Shown piece by piece: positions 56,000-59,031 of a stretch of 59,031 nucleotides of DNA (positions within the stretch are counted from its first letter, which is position 1; each line of letters begins with the position of its first letter). The translations under genes and the position numbers were made by a program. Origin of the DNA: Streptomyces hirsutus (GTDB lineage: Bacteria; Actinomycetota; Actinomycetes; Streptomycetales; Streptomycetaceae); assembly GCF_001418415.1 (NCBI RefSeq), contig NZ_LIQT01000157.1, positions 1 through 59,031 of the forward strand, given 5' to 3'. The notes beneath the pieces were generated by a model. That model was not told where the DNA came from, made no database searches, and worked only from the letters and a program-made list of their open reading frames with translations.

Positions 56000-56333
56000 G
56001 GGCGTCAACTGAGCGTCAAAGAATCCACGGAGATAGCCCGTCGCTGGCTGGCTGCGGCGATGGCTCCACCTGAACGTGCAGGTCAGGACACCTCAACAGC
56101 CAAGCTGTCCTACTCGTCCCGTTGCCTGTGTGGAAACAGGTCGAGCAGACCGACGACTTAGGAAAACGGCAGGTCAGAGGAGTTTCTTAGCCAGTTCCAG
56201 AATCGCCACGCACTCCACGTGCGAGGTCATCGAAAAGATATCGGCCTGAGCAAGCCAAGGAAAAGCCCAGGTCAGAGCCAGTTTCTCGGCTCGCTGTCCG
56301 CGTGCGGGCGCCCAGAGCGTCAAACGAGCGTCA
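56000..56333 (-). repeat. Composite att-like repeat R5
   Basis: Left-arm pair GGGCGTCA (56000) and GAGCGTCA (56011); CAGGTCAG near 56081; GGAAACAGGTCGAG near 56133; core about 56181-56242 whose minus strand reads FSMTSHVECVAILELAKKLL plus stop with CAGGTCAG adjoining; CAGGTCAG again at about 56269; right-arm pair GAGCGTCA at 56315 and 56326. This is the most diverged core of the five. It separates cassettes E4 and E5. Confidence 0.82.
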
Positions 56334-56860
56334 CGGCCGAGAGCCCGTCCCTGCTGCTCAGGGCAGAGGAGACTACGACAACCAGCTCACCGGCAGGATC
56401 CGCCTCGACTCACTCCGGACGCCGGCTCACTCATCATGCCCCGCACTACTTCTCGAGCCGCCATAATAGAGCTCCAGCCCACAGCAGCCCGTACCCGCAC
56501 CTACGGACCTCTCCGGTACGGACGCCGAGGACCTCGCGCTGTACCGGGAGAAGTTCCGGCGACGTCTGCCGGAGGCGCTGGAGGAGCTGCACGGCCCCAC
56601 CCACGGTGTCGTGGAGCTGCCACTGCACATGGCCTGGTCCGGGATGACCTCGTACGACATGGGCAAGCCTCGCCAGCGCATGGGCCTGTACCGCACCGTC
56701 CTGCACGAGGGCCTGCGCGACGACCTGCCCCGCTACCTCGACCAGGGCCTCCTCCTCCAGATGTGGCCGGTGCTGCGCACGCTCGCCGGTCGCACCGTGC
56801 GCTCCGTGTGGGAGGACGCCTTCCCCCCAGCTCGCCTCCCGCACTCGGGCAGCCGCGTGA
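56334..56860 (+). pseudogene. Partner gene of the AbiEii-type toxin, 5' truncated and frameshifted
   Basis: The frame opens at 56470 after a TAG and has no start codon before the clearly coding part (EDLALYREKFRRRLPEALEEL, then HMAWSGMTSYDMGKPRQRMG and WPVLRTLAGRTVRSVWEDAF). In the run of C at 56823-56828 one extra C changes FPQLASRTRAAA-stop (which would end at 56860, overlapping the next gene's GTG) into FPPARLPHSGS, fusing it to the nucleotidyltransferase. So the original was an upstream partner of about 110-130 residues, coupled by a GTGA overlap. Bases 56334-56469 hold no gene. Confidence 0.65.
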
Positions 56861-57321
56861 CGGACATGCCGGAGCTGCACACGCGGCTCCTGGCAGATGT
56901 GATCGCCCTCGGCTCCCCGTATCCCCTGGTCCTCACCGGTGGATACGCCGTGCGAGCGCACCGCCTCGTGACCCGCCCCAGCCAGGACCTCGATGTCGCC
57001 ACCGAGAACCCGGCACCCATGGCCGACATCGCGGCCACGCTCCGCGCCGGCCTGGAAGCCCGCGGCTGGAAGGTGCACGCGCTGGAGACCGCCCCGCTGT
57101 CCGCCCGCTTCACCGTGACCGACCCGGCCACCGGACAGGACTGCGAAGTCGACATCCTCAAGGAAATCTTCTGGCGGCCGGTCGCCCAGAGCCCGTACGG
57201 GCCCGTCCTCGCGGAGGAGGACGTGATCGGGACCAAAGTCCGCGCCCTCGCCGACCGCGGCGTCTACTTCAAAGACCCCGCCGGCCACGCCATCGAACTG
57301 ATCACCAAGCCCTACCTGTGA
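56857..57321 (+). CDS. AbiEii/AbiGii-type nucleotidyltransferase toxin
   Basis: 154 residues from GTG 56857 (ATG 56866 also possible). The nucleotidyltransferase signature is LTGGYAVRAHRLVTRPSQDLDVATE, with G-G and D-x-D spaced as in the polymerase-beta-like fold; a later acidic residue in DCEVDIL completes the metal site. AbiEii-type toxins add nucleotides to targets such as tRNA acceptor ends and act in phage abortive infection. Because of an upstream C insertion the gene is in frame with the partner gene, so it may be made as a fusion or from its own GTG. It is the main intact cargo after R5. Confidence 0.82.
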   Translation: MTDMPELHTRLLADVIALGSPYPLVLTGGYAVRAHRLVTRPSQDLDVATENPAPMADIAATLRAGLEARGWKVHALETAPLSARFTVTDPATGQDCEVDILKEIFWRPVAQSPYGPVLAEEDVIGTKVRALADRGVYFKDPAGHAIELITKPYL

Positions 57322-57401
57322 ACCGAACCGCCCGAAAGGACCGCATGACCTGGAAGCGGCGGCAGACGGAAACGGGCTGGGTGTCCCTCGTAGGGCTCCC
57401 G

Positions 57402-57630
57402 TCAATACCGAGTCGGCAAGAACGGCACCGTGGAGGCGGCGGAGTACCGGGGATGGGTGCGTGCCCTGAGCACGTGCGTCCGGTCGACGGCGATCTCCAT
57501 CCAGCGGTGCAGGACGAGGAAGCGGGCTGTGTTGGTCTGCGCTCGGACCAGCTCCGTCAGCGCGTCGATCTGTTTCAGGGGTTGGCGGAATCCAGCCGAG
57601 CAGTCGATGAATACGCCATAGAGTCCAGTT
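57402..57630 (-). pseudogene. Unclassified gene fragment
   Basis: A minus frame ending at 57402 reads GFRQPLKQIDALTELVRAQT, then ARFLVLHRWMEIAVDRTHVLRAR to the stop. It is coding-like but closed upstream by a TGA with no start codon. I do not recognise the family. Confidence 0.3.
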
Positions 57631-57712
57631 CATGGACAACTCGTTCGAGACGGTGTTGACGAACCACTGTCCGTTCCAGGGGCTACACCCTCTTCCTGAG
57701 GGAGCGGCCGGA

Positions 57713-58156
57713 ATGATCACAGGGGACGAACACGGTGTCACAGAACTGCTCTTAGGAGTCTACGCCAGCTGCGAATACTGCAAGGAACATGCGGACGCGC
57801 GCTTCCAGTGCGACGCCGGGAACGGATACGTCCTTCTCTGCACGATGACCGCCATCTGGCTGTGCTCGTATGCACAGGTGCGCGCCTCTCAAGGGCTGCC
57901 TCCGGTCGGCACTGCGGACTTGCTGCTCCCTCCTCCCGTGCTCAGGGAGTTGAGTCCGCGGACGCGTAACGTTCTCCACAGCATCCTGTTGTTCCCTTGC
58001 GAGGCTCCCGGTGGTCAGCCTGCTGCTCAGCCGGATCCCTTGGACATGGCTGACGTGCTGATCAACCGCACCAACGGACTCGACCGCTGGGACATTTGGC
58101 GGGATGCGCTCGATGGAGCTGTGTCCATCGTGATGATGGAGGCATCTCGGGACTGA
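57713..58156 (+). CDS. Hypothetical protein
   Basis: 147 residues from ATG 57713 with GAGGGAG upstream (a longer frame starts at 57632). It has a cysteine pair CEYCKEHADARFQC near the N-terminus, a hydrophobic segment LLCTMTAIWLCSYAQV and no known motif. Its stop codon TGA (58154-58156) is the three-base target duplicated by the IS element that follows, so the stop is probably native and the gene intact. Confidence 0.5.
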   Translation: MITGDEHGVTELLLGVYASCEYCKEHADARFQCDAGNGYVLLCTMTAIWLCSYAQVRASQGLPPVGTADLLLPPPVLRELSPRTRNVLHSILLFPCEAPGGQPAAQPDPLDMADVLINRTNGLDRWDIWRDALDGAVSIVMMEASRD

Positions 58157-59030
58157 GAGGATGTCTCACGTGGTGAGTTTTGCGAGCTTCTTGTAGCAGG
58201 TCAGGGCCGCCGCGAGTCCGAGGAAGGCCAGGAAGTGGCTGCCCTTTCGCTCGTATCGGACGGTCAGGCGGCGGTAGCCGAAGAGCCAGGAGATCGACCG
58301 TTCGATCTTCCAGCGGTGCCGGCCGAGACGCTCGCTGGACTCGATGCCGGGCCTGGCGATGCGCGGGACGATGCCCCGCTCGCGCAGCCACTTCAGCCTC
58401 TCGGCGGAGTGGTACGCCTTGTCGGCGCGGAGCCTGCCGGGGCGGCGTCTGCGGGGACCGCGCCTCGAGCGGATGGCGGGTATGCCCAGGACCAGCGGCA
58501 GCAGTGCCTGGCTGTCGTGGACGTTCGCGCCGGAGACGCCAAGAGCGAGGGGTAAGCCTTGCGCGTCGGACAGTACGTGGAGCTTGCTGCCCTTCTTGCC
58601 CCGGTCGACCGGATTGCGCCCGGTCAGCGATCCCCCTTTTTCGCACGGACCGAGGCAGCGTCCACGATCGCCGAGGTCCAGTCCACCTCACCGCGGGCCC
58701 CGAGTTCGTCCAGGACGGCCCGATGCAGCCGCCGCCACAGCCCGTCCTTGGTCCAAGCGGAGAACCGGCGGTGCGCGGTGGCCGGCGAGACACCGAATGT
58801 CTCCGGCAGATGGCGCCAGGCACAGCCGCTGGTCAGCACGTACACCACAGCCGTGAACACCGCTCGCTCATCGACCGGGGCCGTGCCTCCGCCCTGCGGA
58901 CGGGAAGTAAACGAAGGCAACAACGGTGCGACGAGCGACCAGAGTTCGTCAGGGACCAACCGCTGCGACAAACCAACAACCATGGCAAAGCATCATGCCG
59001 CATCCACCTAACGCCACGTGAGACACCCTC
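58157..59030. mobile_element. IS5-family (IS427-like) insertion sequence, apparently complete
   Basis: 874 bases flanked by 17-base inverted repeats starting GAGGATGTCTCACGTGG on the left and GAGGGTGTCTCACGTGG on the right (one mismatch). A TNA-type target (TGA at 58154-58156, then T at the last window base) fits the target preference of this group. It encodes a two-frame transposase on the minus strand. Confidence 0.85.
58166..58983 (-). CDS. IS5-family transposase with -1 programmed frameshift
   Basis: Frame A (58624-58983, 119 residues, starting MVVGLSQRLVPDELW) carries the DUF4096-type N-terminal domain and the first DDE aspartate region (WTSAIVDAASVRAKKG). It stops just after a slippery A5G5 stretch (minus strand 58641-58632). 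Reading one base back there continues into frame B with GSLTGRNPVDRGKKGSKLHV, GLPLALGVSGANVHDS, LRADKAYHSAERL and the catalytic-Glu region RWKIERSISWLFGYRRLTVRYE. The total length of 818 bases fits exactly a -1 event giving a 272-residue transposase. DDE transposases of the IS427 group commonly use this strategy. Confidence 0.85.
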
Positions 59031-59031
59031 T

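Noticed and set aside
35125..56333. R1-R5 as a CRISPR array or as integron attC sites
   Set aside because: Spacing is 3-7 kb, not tens of bases, so not CRISPR. The repeats lack the short imperfect-palindrome structure of attC and instead have a protein-coding core with 11-bp-pitch arms.

Overview
The window reads as chromosomal DNA of a Streptomyces or a very close relative. It has high GC with strong third-position G/C bias, frequent GTG starts, an Scr1-type regulator/DUF397 pair, PglW/PglX phage-growth-limitation proteins, an EACC1-caspase system and a LAL-type LuxR regulator. All product calls come from reading motifs; no database search was run.

Layout. (1) 0-25 kb is a dense conflict/defence island. 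It holds an XRE(DUF5753)-DUF397 pair; PglX methyltransferase; a translationally coupled three-gene operon on the opposite strand (HEPN-like protein, KGGVGR-motif MinD-like ATPase, P-loop ATPase); a GNAT acetyltransferase; PglW kinase; a giant sacsin/HSP90-type ATPase whose C-terminal DUF3883 domain is in a different frame; and a caspase-STAND-WD40 protein with EACC1-type small proteins on both sides. PglY and PglZ are not in the window. (2) 25.5-34.8 kb is a run of stress and housekeeping genes: phytoene-desaturase-like oxidoreductase, two SRPBCC proteins, a small membrane protein, a metallophosphoesterase, a catalase, an FdhF/YdeP-type molybdoenzyme and a tiny acidic repeat protein. (3) 35.1-59 kb is a chain of gene cassettes separated by five copies (R1-R5) of a composite repeat, all in the same orientation.

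The core of each repeat, read on the minus strand, encodes the last ~20 residues plus stop codon of a TrmA/RlmD-type RNA methyltransferase. It is followed by two GAGCGTCA-like direct repeats exactly 11 bp apart, and R3, R4 and R5 carry a second such pair on the other side. This is what tandem integration at the 3' end of that gene by a tyrosine recombinase would leave: a shared core with arm-type sites. No integrase is recognisable in any cassette. Cargo differs completely between cassettes: E1 aldo/keto reductase, DUF2255, Zn-alcohol dehydrogenase; E2 a GH11 xylanase plus IS3 and FG-GAP debris; E3 LuxR regulator, MBL hydrolase, SRPBCC, carboxylesterase; E4 a broken SpoIIE/PP2C phosphatase, small membrane and PRC-barrel proteins, hemolysin III, cold-shock protein, MerR; E5 an AbiEii-type nucleotidyltransferase pair, a hypothetical gene and a complete IS5-type element. 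Several cassettes contain truncated genes and frameshifts.

The two most notable items are the integrase-less cassette array at an RNA methyltransferase 3' end, and the Pgl-type island in which the HEPN/KGGVGR/P-loop operon sits between pglX and pglW. Some single-base frameshifts lie in or near homopolymers and could be sequencing errors.
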